Counted from the first letter of the stretch, positions 8,966 to 18,400 are shown. The stretch is 64,000 nt of DNA from JACMNW01 sp031406155 (GCA_031406155.1 JANOGW010000045.1:20166-84165), one strand, 5' to 3'. Made by a program: numbers and translations. Notes: generated by a model not told the origin, from the sequence alone.

Positions 8966-9346
8966 CTAAACCGACTGATCACGCGCAGACGGCTCGCAGG
9001 TCAGCGACCGTTCGGTCACCCGGATCAGCCGCGCCCAGACCGCCGAAAACGCGGTGACATCGCTACGATCAAAGCAGGTGCGCGCGTCATCAGCGACAGC
9101 ACCCAGACTGACCATGCCCAGATGTTCCGCCATCCGCTGCACCTTGCGCAACTGGCGCGACACATCCGCCAGATCATGCGACCGGACCTGCCGCGCCAGC
9201 CCCGCCATGGCAAGGCCAAGTTCGGCCAGCGCCCGCGTGACCACCTGTTCGGCGGCCGATGTTCCCAGATTGCGATAGATCGTGGCGATCGGCTCCGCAT
9301 CCTGGCGTACCCGTTCCACCAGCGGCAACGCTGCTATGTTTGTCAT
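8966..9346 (-). CDS. Conserved-looking small helical protein of unknown function
   Basis: The 126-residue protein, MTNIAALPLVERV..., is predicted mostly helical, with amphipathic repeats such as AAEQVVTRALAELGLAMAGLARQV and RKVQRMAEHLGMVSLGAVADDA. It contains no catalytic motif that I recognise. The helix pattern faintly recalls a four-helix (Hpt-like) bundle, but the expected phosphoacceptor HxxKG motif is absent. The start is uncertain: ATG 9346 has GGTGAAG upstream, while ATG 9364 would add six residues. Confidence 0.6.
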   Translation of the reverse strand: MTNIAALPLVERVRQDAEPIATIYRNLGTSAAEQVVTRALAELGLAMAGLARQVRSHDLADVSRQLRKVQRMAEHLGMVSLGAVADDARTCFDRSDVTAFSAVWARLIRVTERSLTCEPSARDQSV

Positions 9347-9494
9347 TGTCTTCACCCACGTCATAGTTTCACACCCAAGGCCGATCTTGCGCCGCCGTGC
9401 TGAAGAAAAGGTTTCCTCCCACCAAAGAAACCCCTCGAATTTACTGCAATTCCAGCCTAGTTAGGCGCGAGCATCTTGCCGGGAGCGTGAATTG

Positions 9495-10142
9495 ATGGAT
9501 CAGGCCAAGCCATTGCCAGCCTATCTTGTGCAACGATTTCACGGCTGGCACGCGACTGCCTATCAAGACAACAAGGCCTGGTTTCGCAGACTTGCCGAAA
9601 GCGGCCAGCACCCGCGCGCGATGGTGATTTCGTGCTGCGACAGCCGGGTGCACGTAACCTCGATTTTCGGCGCGGATGAGGGCGAGTTTTTCATTCACCG
9701 CAACGTTGCCAATCTGGTGCCGCCGTATAATGCCGACGGCCAGACGCATGGCACTTCGGCAGCGGTGGAGTATGCGGTCACCAGTCTGAAGGTGGCACAT
9801 ATCGTGGTGCTGGGGCATTCGAACTGCGGTGGGGTTAAGGGCTGCCACGACATGTGTTCCGGTCTGGCCCCGGAACTGGAAGTGAAATCATCCTTCGTCG
9901 GTCGCTGGATGGATATTCTTCGCCCCGGTTTCGAACGGGTCGCGCATGTTGCAATCGCCGACCGGCCGCGCGCGTTAGAAAAGGCGGCGGTGGTGGTCAG
10001 CCTGGAAAACCTGATGACATTCCCCTTCGTGCGCAGTGCCGTCGAAGATGACATGCTGACGCTGCACGGGCTATGGACGGATACCGGCGCAGGCGGGCTG
10101 GAACAGTACGATCCAGCAACCGGCGGCTTTTCGGTAATCTGA
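9495..10142 (+). CDS. Beta-class carbonic anhydrase
   Basis: The 215-residue enzyme interconverts CO2 and bicarbonate. The zinc site is visible as ISCCDSRV (Cys47, Asp49, Arg51 of the CxDxR motif) and GHSNCGG (His and Cys of HxxC). FFIHRNVANLVPP is the usual intervening block. The ATG at 9495 follows GGGAGCG. The next genes are sbtA (30 bases downstream) and sbtB on the same strand, so all three probably form an inorganic-carbon operon. Confidence 0.95.
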   Translation: MDQAKPLPAYLVQRFHGWHATAYQDNKAWFRRLAESGQHPRAMVISCCDSRVHVTSIFGADEGEFFIHRNVANLVPPYNADGQTHGTSAAVEYAVTSLKVAHIVVLGHSNCGGVKGCHDMCSGLAPELEVKSSFVGRWMDILRPGFERVAHVAIADRPRALEKAAVVVSLENLMTFPFVRSAVEDDMLTLHGLWTDTGAGGLEQYDPATGGFSVI

Positions 10143-10172
10143 CGTGGTAGGCCCGGAACTGAGGAGACGGTC

Positions 10173-11150
10173 TTGCAAGATGTCCTGACCCTGGCCGGTG
10201 AAAACCTGCTGACACCAATGATCCTGTGCTTTGCGCTGGGCCTCTTTGCCGCCATGGCACGATCCGAACTGTCTGTGCCCGAGGCGGCGGCAAAGGCGTT
10301 GTCGCTGTATCTGCTATTTGCCATCGGGTTCAAGGGTGGCGTCGCAGTTTCCGACAACGGCATTGATGCGCGCCTGCTTGCGGCGCTTGCCGGCGGCGTT
10401 GTTCTGTCATTCGCACTGCCGTTCGTGGCCTACGCCCTGCTGCGCGGGCTGACGCGGTTTTCGGTGATCGATGCGGCGGCGGTGGCGGCGCATTACGGAT
10501 CGATCTCGATCGTGACGTTCGTTACCGCGACGTCGGTGCTAACCGCGCGCGGCATCGCCTATGAAGGCTACATGGTGGCGGTCGCGGCAGCGATGGAGGC
10601 ACCTGCGATCGTCTCGGCGCTGTGGCTGGTCACCCGGCGCGGCAACGGCGCGCAGATGGATGCCGGACTGTGGCGCGAGATCTTGCTGAATGGGTCGATC
10701 GTGCTGCTGGTCGGGTCATTCCTGATCGGGCTGGTCACCGGGGCAGACGGTATGGCCCGGATTGACAGCTTTATCGTTGCGCCGTTTCAGGGGGTTTTGT
10801 GTCTGTTCCTGCTGGATATGGGGCTGGTTGCCGGGCGCGGCCTGCGTGGCTCGCGCGGTGTTCTGGGGCTCGGCGCGGTGCTGTTTGGCGTCTTGATGCC
10901 GCTGATCGGGGCGGCTGCCGGGCTTGGCATGGGGCTGATCCTTGGGCTTTCCGTCGGTGGTCTTGCACTATTGATGACGCTGTGCGCCTCGGCCAGCTAC
11001 ATCGCGGTGCCCGCTGCCATGCGCGTGGCCTTGCCGGAGGCGAACCCCTCAATCTATTTGACGCTGTCGCTTGGCGTGACGTTTCCCTTCAACCTTGTCC
11101 TTGGCATCCCGCTTTATGTGGCGATCGCCATGGCCGTAACGGCGGGCTGA
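10173..11150 (+). CDS. sbtA: SbtA-family sodium-dependent bicarbonate transporter
   Basis: The 325-residue membrane protein has about ten hydrophobic segments and matches the SbtA/DUF897 family, best known as high-affinity Na+/HCO3- symporters in cyanobacteria. Family blocks are LLFAIGFKGGVAV near residue 50 and VAAHYGSISIVTFVTA near residue 110, with a repeat-like second half (LLDMGLVAGRGL, ASYIAVPAAMR). The start is the TTG at 10173, because a good GAGGAG ribosome site lies 6 bases upstream and no ATG fits. It is followed after 3 bases by the SbtB-like gene. Confidence 0.9.
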   Translation: MQDVLTLAGENLLTPMILCFALGLFAAMARSELSVPEAAAKALSLYLLFAIGFKGGVAVSDNGIDARLLAALAGGVVLSFALPFVAYALLRGLTRFSVIDAAAVAAHYGSISIVTFVTATSVLTARGIAYEGYMVAVAAAMEAPAIVSALWLVTRRGNGAQMDAGLWREILLNGSIVLLVGSFLIGLVTGADGMARIDSFIVAPFQGVLCLFLLDMGLVAGRGLRGSRGVLGLGAVLFGVLMPLIGAAAGLGMGLILGLSVGGLALLMTLCASASYIAVPAAMRVALPEANPSIYLTLSLGVTFPFNLVLGIPLYVAIAMAVTAG

Positions 11151-11153
11151 CAC

Positions 11154-11462
11154 ATGCAGACGCATATCGCAAAACGCGTAGAGATCATCATCGAGGCCCC
11201 GATGGAGCGTCGGCTGACCGAGGCGCTGACCAAGGCCGGCGTCACCGGGTTTACCGTGCTGCCGGTACTGGGCGGATCGGGGCGGTCCGGGGTCTGGACG
11301 CGTGACGGTCAGGTCGGCCGGGCCGGCATGGTCGCAGTGATCTGCCTGATCCGGCCGGAGCGGCTGGATGGGTTGCTGGAAGCCGCCTTCGCGGTCGTCG
11401 AACGCCATATCGGCGTGGTCAGCGTGACCGATACACAGGTACTGCGGGCCGAGCGGTTCTAG
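11154..11462 (+). CDS. sbtB: PII-like regulatory protein of the SbtB type
   Basis: The 102-residue protein has the PII beta-alpha-beta layout: KRVEIIIEAPMERRLTEALTKAGVTGFTVLPVLGGSGRSG (T-loop region) and a second repeat MVAVICLIRPERLDGLLEAAFAVV. It sits 3 bases after sbtA, the usual arrangement for SbtB, which binds SbtA and adenine nucleotides (cAMP, AMP, ADP, ATP) in cyanobacteria. The cyanobacterial C-terminal redox R-loop with its CGPxGC-type motif is absent; the protein ends VLRAERF. Its stop shares the CTAG tetramer with the convergent cobQ stop. Confidence 0.88.
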   Translation: MQTHIAKRVEIIIEAPMERRLTEALTKAGVTGFTVLPVLGGSGRSGVWTRDGQVGRAGMVAVICLIRPERLDGLLEAAFAVVERHIGVVSVTDTQVLRAERF

Positions 11463-12904
11463 CGGGCAAGTGCCAAGAGCCCTTCGACATCAAGGTGCTT
11501 TTCGAGATGCGCCGCCAAAGCGTCCAGCACCGCCTCGACATCGGCACTGTAGGCGTAGGATGACGGTGCGGCCCCAAGGTCTTTCAGGAATGCCTGCCGG
11601 AATGCGTCACCCGAAAACATGCCATGCAGATAGCTGCCGATGATACGGCCATCGGGGGACATCGCCCCTTCGGGGCTGCCATTGATATGGGCAAAGGGGC
11701 GGGCGCGGGCGGGGCCGTCGGTTTGCCCGATGTGAATCTCATAGCCGTCCATCGGGGTCTGCGATGCGGCATGAGTGGCGGTGACGCGGGTCAGGTTCTT
11801 ATCGGGCGTCATCAGGGTTTCGACGTCCAGCAGGCCCAAGCCGGGGGTTTCGCCGGCTGGTCCTTCTATGCCGCCCGGGTCGCGCACCCAGTGGCCGAGC
11901 ATCTGGTAGCCGCCGCAGATGCCAAGCAAGCGGCCGCCACGGCGGACATGGGCGGCAATGTCGATATCCCAGCCTTGCGTGCGCATGAAAGCAAGGTCGC
12001 CTCGGGTGGATTTTGAGCCGGGGATGATGACTAGGTCGATGTCGCCGGGGATGGGTTGGCCGGACTTGATCATCAACAGGCTGATGCCGGGTTCTTGAGC
12101 CAAAGGATCGAGGTCATCGAAGTTTGCGATGCGCGACAGAGCGAGGCAGGCGATTTTTGTGGTGCCGGTGCCGCGAGAGGCGGGCATATCCGCCGAGTCT
12201 TCGGCAGGCAGGCGTGCGGCCTGATCGAAAAACGGCACGACGCCGAACCCGCGCCAGCCAGTGTGCCGGGCGATCAGCGCATAGCCATCGTCGAACAGCG
12301 TCGTATCGCCACGAAATTTGTTGATGATGAAGCCTTCGATCATGGCGTTGTCGGCGGGGTCTAAGACCGCTTGGGTGCCAACAATCTGGGCAATCACGCC
12401 GCCGCGATCTATGTCGCCGACCAGAACTACGGGCACGTTCGCGGCGCGCGCAAAGCCCATGTTGGCAATATCGCCTTTGCGCAGGTTTACTTCAGCCGGA
12501 CTGCCCGCGCCTTCGACGATGACCAGATCGGCGGTCGATCTGAGGCGGTGAAAGCTTTCCAGAACCGGGGCCATCAGCGACGGTTTCAACGCCGCGTAGT
12601 CACGGGCTTTGACGGTTGCCACGCGCCGGCCCTGCACAATCACCTGTGCGCCGGTTTCTGACTCGGGCTTCAGCAGCACGGGGTTCATATCGACCATCGC
12701 GGCGCGACCCGACGCCATGGCCTGCAACGCCTGTGCGCGGCCAATCTCGCCACCATCGACCGTAACGGCGGCGTTGTTAGACATGTTCTGCGGCTTGAAC
12801 GGCGCAACCGTCAGACCCCGCAAGCGGGCGGCCCGGCACAGGCCTGCCACCAGAAGCGATTTGCCGACATTGGAACCCGCGCCTTGGATCATCAGGGCTT
12901 TCAT
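11459..12904 (-). CDS. cobQ: Adenosylcobyric acid synthase (cobyric acid synthase)
   Basis: The 481-residue enzyme amidates four side chains (b, d, e, g) of adenosylcobyrinate a,c-diamide using glutamine and ATP. The N-terminal dethiobiotin-synthetase-like ATP domain begins MKALMIQGAGSNVGKS, followed by APFKPQNMSNNA. The C-terminal glutamine amidotransferase domain carries the nucleophile cysteine in LLGICGGYQMLG. The ATG at 12904 is chosen because CobQ proteins begin at this motif. It is on the opposite strand to the main cob operon, 124 bases downstream of cobO, with an inverted repeat between the two. Confidence 0.95.
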   Translation of the reverse strand: MKALMIQGAGSNVGKSLLVAGLCRAARLRGLTVAPFKPQNMSNNAAVTVDGGEIGRAQALQAMASGRAAMVDMNPVLLKPESETGAQVIVQGRRVATVKARDYAALKPSLMAPVLESFHRLRSTADLVIVEGAGSPAEVNLRKGDIANMGFARAANVPVVLVGDIDRGGVIAQIVGTQAVLDPADNAMIEGFIINKFRGDTTLFDDGYALIARHTGWRGFGVVPFFDQAARLPAEDSADMPASRGTGTTKIACLALSRIANFDDLDPLAQEPGISLLMIKSGQPIPGDIDLVIIPGSKSTRGDLAFMRTQGWDIDIAAHVRRGGRLLGICGGYQMLGHWVRDPGGIEGPAGETPGLGLLDVETLMTPDKNLTRVTATHAASQTPMDGYEIHIGQTDGPARARPFAHINGSPEGAMSPDGRIIGSYLHGMFSGDAFRQAFLKDLGAAPSSYAYSADVEAVLDALAAHLEKHLDVEGLLALAR

Positions 12905-12948
12905 GCCGTGACCAGCTCGAGGCCCAAGTCGCGGATGCCTCCGGCGGG

Positions 12949-13002
12949 AGTATTTTTGCGAAGAAAAAACGGCACGAACGGCTTTTTCTTCGCACAAATA
13001 CT
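12949..13002. repeat. Imperfect 20-bp inverted repeat, probable Rhodobacterales-type palindromic element
   Basis: Arms at 12949-12968 (AGTATTTTTGCGAAGAAAAA) and 12983-13002 pair with one mismatch around a 14-base centre. The flank GATGCCTCCGGCGGG-AGTATTTTT resembles the element at 56626-56663, suggesting a dispersed family. It lies between cobO and cobQ and could act as a stem-loop in that transcript. No run of T follows the stem on either strand, so termination is uncertain. Confidence 0.65.
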
Positions 13003-13028
13003 CATCTTGGTCAGCCGCCGCGCCATGA

Positions 13029-13652
13029 TCAGAATTCCACGCCCTTCTGCGCTTTAATGCCCGACCGGAACGGGTGTTTGATAAGTGTCATTTCAGTGAC
13101 CAGATCGGCAAGCTCGATCAGCCCCTCCTTGGCGTTGCGCCCGGTCAGCACGACATGGGTCAGCGGCGGCTTTTCATCGCGCAGAAAGGCGACCACCTCG
13201 CCGATATCAAGGTAATCATAGCGCAGGGCGATGTTGATCTCATCCAGCAATACCATTTGCATCGTGGGATCAAGGATCAACTCTTTGGCGCGTGCCCAGC
13301 CTTTCTGCGCCATTTCGATATCGCGCGCGCGGTCCTGGGTTTCCCAAGTGAAGCCCTCGCCCATGGCGTGGAATTGGCAGAGGTGTGAAAAATGCGCCTC
13401 GATCATCCGACGCTCGCCTGTGTCCCACGCCCCTTTGATGAACTGCACGACAGCGCAAGGCATTTCGTGGGCGATGCAGCGCAGGATCATACCGAAACCT
13501 GAGGAGGATTTGCCCTTGCCAGCCCCGGTGTGGACAATGATCAGACCCTTTTCGCCTTCTTTTGTGGCCATGATCTTGTCGCGCGCAGCTTTCTTCTTGG
13601 CCATCTTGCCTGCGTGGCGGGCATCGGTGTCTAACTCTTCAGGGGTCGACAT
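13029..13652 (-). CDS. cobO: Cob(I)yrinic acid a,c-diamide adenosyltransferase
   Basis: The 207-residue enzyme transfers the 5'-deoxyadenosyl group of ATP to the cobalt of corrinoids. The P-loop variant is visible as VHTGAGKGKSSSGFGMILR. Other CobO/BtuR blocks are VVQFIKGAWDTGE, QFHAMGEGFTWETQD and LLDEINIALRYDYL. The start is ATG 13652, preceding STPEELDTDARH. It is divergent from the riboswitch-led cobW operon and is followed by cobQ on the same strand. Confidence 0.95.
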   Translation of the reverse strand: MSTPEELDTDARHAGKMAKKKAARDKIMATKEGEKGLIIVHTGAGKGKSSSGFGMILRCIAHEMPCAVVQFIKGAWDTGERRMIEAHFSHLCQFHAMGEGFTWETQDRARDIEMAQKGWARAKELILDPTMQMVLLDEINIALRYDYLDIGEVVAFLRDEKPPLTHVVLTGRNAKEGLIELADLVTEMTLIKHPFRSGIKAQKGVEF

Positions 13653-13691
13653 GGCGGATTCCGTTGCTTGACAATTAGGGACGCTATGCCT

Positions 13692-13876
13692 CAGGTGAAG
13701 GCGCGCTGGTTCCTGTCTATGACAGGCGAAGAGGGAATGCGATAGGGGGCGACCCCAAGGCGCAGCCGCCCCCGCGACCGTGACCGGAAAGGTCGCCCGA
13801 TGCCACTGATCGCAAGATTGGGAAGGTGGGGCGGCCACCAGGGGAAACCCTGAGATCCGTAAGCCGGGAGACCTGC
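13692..13876 (+). promoter_or_regulatory. Cobalamin riboswitch upstream of DUF1636-cobW-cobN
   Basis: The closing stem is CAGGT (13692-13696) with ACCTG (13871-13875). Inside are the conserved core elements GAAGAGGGAATGCG, CCGCCCCCGCGACCGTGACCGG, the B12-box GCCACTG at 13802-13808, GGGAAGGTGGGGCGG, and the 3' part GATCCGTAAGCCGGGAGACC. This is the AdoCbl-type layout. It reads toward the cobW operon. The remainder of the 13653-13998 gap is the expression platform to the right and the cobO upstream region to the left. Confidence 0.93.
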
Positions 13877-13960
13877 CTGCGCAAAGGACGTCACGGGTGG
13901 ACGGGGTGTTCCACGACCGGTTGGCATATGCGTTGGGCTTATCCTGCGCATAGCCTCTGG

Positions 13961-13995
13961 CCATTTCCCCGTTTTCGCCCGGCATAAGGGAATGG
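13961..13995 (+). promoter_or_regulatory. Shine-Dalgarno-sequestering hairpin, probable riboswitch expression platform
   Basis: CCATTTCCC at 13961-13969 can pair with GGGAATGG at 13988-13995, with one bulged T. The second arm contains the AAGGGAA ribosome site of the gene starting at 13999. Masking of this site when cobalamin is bound would give translational control. The pairing is seen in the sequence; the regulatory role is inference. Confidence 0.55.
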
Positions 13996-13998
13996 GTG

Positions 13999-14364
13999 AT
14001 GGGTACGACGCTTTTTGTGTGCATGACCTGCAAGGCGGGCGCGCCTTTGGAGGATGGGCAGGTTGCCCCCGGTGCCCTGCTGCATGCGGGCCTTTCGGCA
14101 GCGGGTATGCCTGACGGGGTGCGATTGCAGGCGGTCGAATGCCTGTCGGCCTGCAATAGTGGCTGTGCGGTGGCGTTATCAGCCCCCGGTTGCTGGACTT
14201 ATGTTTATGGCCGCCTGTCGACGGCAGATATACCCGATATCCTGTCGGGCACGGCTGCTTATGTGGCCAGCCCCGATGGTATTGTGCCATGGCGCGCGCG
14301 CCCCGTGATTTTCCGCAAGCAAAGCCTTGCCCGTATACCCCCCCTGGAGGCCACACATGACTGA
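13999..14364 (+). CDS. DUF1636 protein, predicted metal/Fe-S-binding, first copy
   Basis: The 121-residue protein begins MGTTLFVCMTCKAG and has a second cysteine block VECLSACNSGC, giving CxxC and CxxxC pairs that resemble thioredoxin-like [2Fe-2S] ferredoxins. The C-terminal part shares YGxLSxADxPDxL, a YxASPDG motif and a final SLARIP with the second copy at 27042, so the two are paralogues. It is the first gene after the cobalamin riboswitch and overlaps cobW by 8 bases. DUF1636 is a known neighbour of cobalamin genes but has no established function. Confidence 0.85.
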   Translation: MGTTLFVCMTCKAGAPLEDGQVAPGALLHAGLSAAGMPDGVRLQAVECLSACNSGCAVALSAPGCWTYVYGRLSTADIPDILSGTAAYVASPDGIVPWRARPVIFRKQSLARIPPLEATHD

Positions 14365-15409
14365 TCTTGCGAAAATACCCGTGACCGTGATTACCGGCTT
14401 TTTAGGGTCTGGCAAAACCACGCTGATCCGCCATCTGATGATGAACGCGCAAGGCAAGCGGCTGGCGATTTTGGTCAATGAGTTTGGCACGCTGGGGGTG
14501 GACGGCGATATTTTGAAAAGCTGTGCTGATGCGAATTGCCCGGTGGAAAATATCGTGGAACTGGCGAATGGCTGCATCTGCTGCACGGTAGCCGACGATT
14601 TCATCCCGACGATCGAGGCGTTGATGGCGCTGTCAGTGCGGCCTGATCATATCTTGATTGAAACATCGGGACTGGCGTTGCCGAAGCCGCTGTTGAAGGC
14701 GTTTGATTGGCCGGGGATACGGTCGAAGATTACCGTTGATGGCGTGGTGACGCTCGCGGATGCCGAAGCAGTGGCTGCGGGCCGGTTCGCGCCGGATCTG
14801 GCGGCGGTGGAGGCGCAGCGGTTGGCGGACCCCAGCATTGACCACGAAACGCCGTTGTCAGAGGTGTTCGAGGATCAGATCTCCTGCGCGGATATTGTGC
14901 TACTGTCGAAGGCCGATCTGGCGGGCGAGGCAGGGGTGGCTGCGGCCCGCGCGGTGATTGAGGCGGAAGCGCCGCGCCGTTTGCCAATCATTGCGATGAC
15001 TGAAGGAGTGATCGACCCGCGCTTGATTTTGGGGCTCGGGGCGGCTGCCGAAGATGATATCGACGCGCGCCCCTCGCACCATGACGGCGAAGACGGGCAT
15101 GAGCATGATGATTTTGACACAGTGGTGATTGAACTGGGCGAAGTAGATGACCCTGACGCCTTGCAAGCGGCCATCGTCCGGCTGTCGCGCGAGCAACAGA
15201 TTTTGCGGGTGAAGGGCTATGTGGCTGTGGTGGGCAAGCCTATGCGCATGTTGGTGCAGGCTGTGGGAGAACGGGTGCGGGCGCAGTATGATCGGCCCTG
15301 GGGCGCGGATGCGCGGCAAACCCGGCTTGTGGTAATTGCAGAGCATCATCATATCGACGAAGCCGCGATCCGGGCTGTTCTATCTGAACAGAGCAGGCTG
15401 GAGGCCTGA
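14357..15409 (+). CDS. cobW: CobW-type GTPase, putative metallochaperone of cobalamin synthesis
   Basis: The 350-residue G3E GTPase has Walker A GFLGSGKTTLIRHLM and the CobW metal-binding motif GCICCTV. A histidine/acid-rich stretch (HHDGEDGHEHDD, about residues 235-250) precedes the CobW C-terminal domain. CobW is thought to deliver cobalt to the CobNST chelatase. The start is ATG 14357 with CTGGAGG upstream. It overlaps the DUF1636 gene and is followed after 3 bases by cobN, in line with a chaperone-chelatase unit. Confidence 0.95.
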   Translation: MTDLAKIPVTVITGFLGSGKTTLIRHLMMNAQGKRLAILVNEFGTLGVDGDILKSCADANCPVENIVELANGCICCTVADDFIPTIEALMALSVRPDHILIETSGLALPKPLLKAFDWPGIRSKITVDGVVTLADAEAVAAGRFAPDLAAVEAQRLADPSIDHETPLSEVFEDQISCADIVLLSKADLAGEAGVAAARAVIEAEAPRRLPIIAMTEGVIDPRLILGLGAAAEDDIDARPSHHDGEDGHEHDDFDTVVIELGEVDDPDALQAAIVRLSREQQILRVKGYVAVVGKPMRMLVQAVGERVRAQYDRPWGADARQTRLVVIAEHHHIDEAAIRAVLSEQSRLEA

Positions 15410-15412
15410 CAG

Positions 15413-18400
15413 ATGCACGTCATCTACCGCGAAAGCCACGGGCTGGAGGAAACGGAAACCCCGTTCGACCTGGGGCAAACCCCGGCCGATCTGGTGGTTA
15501 TGTCGTTTTCCGACAGCGACCTTGGGGCGTTCGCGGCGGGCTATCACCGTGCCCGTAGGATGGGCAATATTACCCATCCTACCTTGCGTCTCGCGAACCT
15601 TGTGGCGCTGCGGCATCCGCTGTCAGTGGATACCTATATCGACAAGACCCTGTCCGGCGCGAAGGGTATCCTGATCCGGCTGATCGGCGGGGAAAGCTAT
15701 TGGTCCTACGGACTGCTGCAGGTGCAGGATTTGGCCCGGCGGTGTGGCATTGCGCTTGCCATCTTGCCTGCCGACGGGCGGGAAGATGCACGGCTGGATG
15801 CGCTGTCGACGCTGCCAATATCGACCCTGCGCAGGCTCAGCGCACTATGTGATGCCGGGGGGGCGGTGGCCGCCGAGGCGGCCTTGGCGCAACTGGCGCT
15901 GGCTGCCGGGCTTTATGCAGGCCCGGTGATCGGTGACAAGTCGGTGCCCGATTGCGGCTGGTACGATCCGACACGCGGGGTTGTGGCGGGGCCGGAAGAT
16001 CCGATTCCACGACGCGGGGCGCCATTTGTGGCGGTGACGTTTTACCGCAGTTACCTGACCTCGGCGGATACGGCTCCGGTCGACGCCTTGATCGCGGCTC
16101 TGCGGGCACGAGGGTTCAACGCCCTGGGCCTGTTTGCACCGTCGTTGAAAGCACCGGGCGCGGGCGAGTTTCTGCGCAGTGCTCTGGCCTTGTCAGACCC
16201 TGTTGCAATCGTGAATGCGACGGCGTTTTCGGCAAAAGGCATTGCCGGCGATACACCCTTGGACAGTCCCGGTTGCCCAGTGTTTCAGGTGGCTTTGTCA
16301 ACCGCGCGGCGCAAGGATTGGGTCGCGGCAGAGCGGGGGCTATCGCCTGCGGACCTCGCCATGCATGTGGCGCTGCCAGAGGTGGACGGCCGGATTTTCG
16401 CGGGCGTTGCCAGCTTTAAATCCCCCACCAAGCGCGACCCGGACTTGCAGTTTTCCCGCTTTGCCCATCGGGCGGATGAAGCTCGGATTGCGGCGGTGGT
16501 GGACCGGGTTGCGGGCTGGGTATCGCTGGGTGCAACCGCGGTTCAAGACCGGACTTTGGCGGTCATCTTGTCGACTTATCCGGGTAAGCCCCATCAGTTG
16601 GCGCATGCGGTGGGGTTGGATGCGTTGGCCTCGACAGAGGCTATTTTTGAGCGGCTGGCCCAGGCCGGGTATTCGGTTGAAGGCGGCGATGCTCTTGGCA
16701 GGGCGCTGGGCGAGCAAACGCTAGCTTGGCCGCTGGACCAATATCAGGCGGCGTTAGACACATTTCCTGCGGTTTTGAAGCAAGACCTGATTGCGGCTTG
16801 GGGTGCGCCGGAGGCTGACCCGGATTGCCACGATGGGGCCATGCACTTCAAGGCGCTGCAACGTGGCAATGCGTTGGTGGCCTTGCAACCGGAACGTGGT
16901 GATGTGGTGCGGCGGGATAACGATTATCACGATCTGTCCCGCACGCCGCGCCATGGCTATGTGGCGTTCTATCTGTGGCTGAGGGCCCAAGGCATGCAGG
17001 CGTTGGTGCATGTCGGCGCGCACGGCACGTTGGAATGGTTGCCGGGTAAGGCGGTAGCTTTGTCTGATGCCTGCTGGCCCGAAGCCTTGTTAGGGTCACT
17101 TCCGGTGATTTACCCGTTCATCGTGAATGATCCGGGTGAGGCAGCACAGGCCAAGCGGCGCATCGGGGCGGTGACTTTGGGACATGTGCCGCCACCGATG
17201 GCCAATTCAGCGGTGCCGGATGCGATGCATCGGTTGGAGCGGTTGCTCGATGAATACTCCAATGCTGACGGGCTTGATCCGGCGCGGCGGGATCGGTTGA
17301 TAGCGTCGATCCGGGCCGAGGCGGATGGGGTGGGTGTGGCGGCTGATCTGGGGCTGCGGGAGGATGCGTCGGCCGCCGAGGCGATCACGCGGATTGACCG
17401 ATTTGTCTGTGACATCAAGGAAAGCCAGTTCGGTGATGGGTTGCATATCTATGGTGCGGCCGTGGGGGAAATGGACGGGCTGCTAATGGCGCTGTCGGGG
17501 CGGAGGGTCGCACCGGGTCCTGCTGGGTCACCTTACCGTGGCCGCTTGGATGTCTTGCCGACAGGGCGAAACTTGTTCTCGGTCGATCCGCGTGCCGTGC
17601 CGTCGCGAAGTGCGCATGCGCAAGGTGTGAAGCTGGCGGAGGAATTGCTGCGGCGGCATTTGCAGGATCAGGGCGACTGGCCGCGTGGATTGGTGGTGGA
17701 TTTGTGGGGATCGGCCACGATGCGCACGGCGGGCGAAGAGTTTGCGATGGCGCTGCATCTGGCGGGTTTGGCACCGCGTTGGGATGATGGGTCCGACCGC
17801 GTGTCGGGGTTTGAAGTGGTGCCGCTGGCGCTGTTGGGACGGCCGCGCATTGATGTGACTTTGCGGGTTTCGGGCCTGTTCAGAGACGTATTTCCGGGGC
17901 TGGCGCAGGTATTCGAGGCGGGGGCTGCGGCTTTGGCGGGGCGCGAAGAGGCTGCCGAGGATAACCCCTATACCCTTCAAACCTACAGGGTGTTTGGACC
18001 GAAGCCGGGGTTGTACGGCATGGGCATGACGGACGCGCTGGAGGATTATTCGGCCGAAGGTCGGGCAGCGGCGGGCGAGGCTTGGCTGGCGGCATCGGAA
18101 TGGGCGATTGATGGGCGGGGCGTTTCGCATAACGCGCGGGCGGTGTTGGAGGCCCGGGTTTTGGCGGCGGATGGCTTTGCCCATGTGCAGGATCTGGCCG
18201 AAACTGATGTGTTGCTGGCCTCTGATTATGCCGCACATGAAGGCGGGTTTGCGGCGGCTGTGGCGCGGCTTGGGGGTTCTGCCCCGGCACTGTATCATCT
18301 GGATGCAACGCGGCCGGATCGGCCGCAGGCGCGGACGGTGGCCGAGGAAATTGCGCGGGTGGTGCGGGCGCGGGCCGCCAATCCGGCTTGGGCGGATGGC

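Noticed and set aside
8966..9364. Histidine phosphotransfer (Hpt) protein
   Set aside because: The helical pattern is similar, but there is no HxxKG-like phosphoacceptor motif.
12949..13002. Rho-independent terminator of cobO
   Set aside because: The stem is good but no T-run follows it on the minus strand, so it is listed as a repeat element only.
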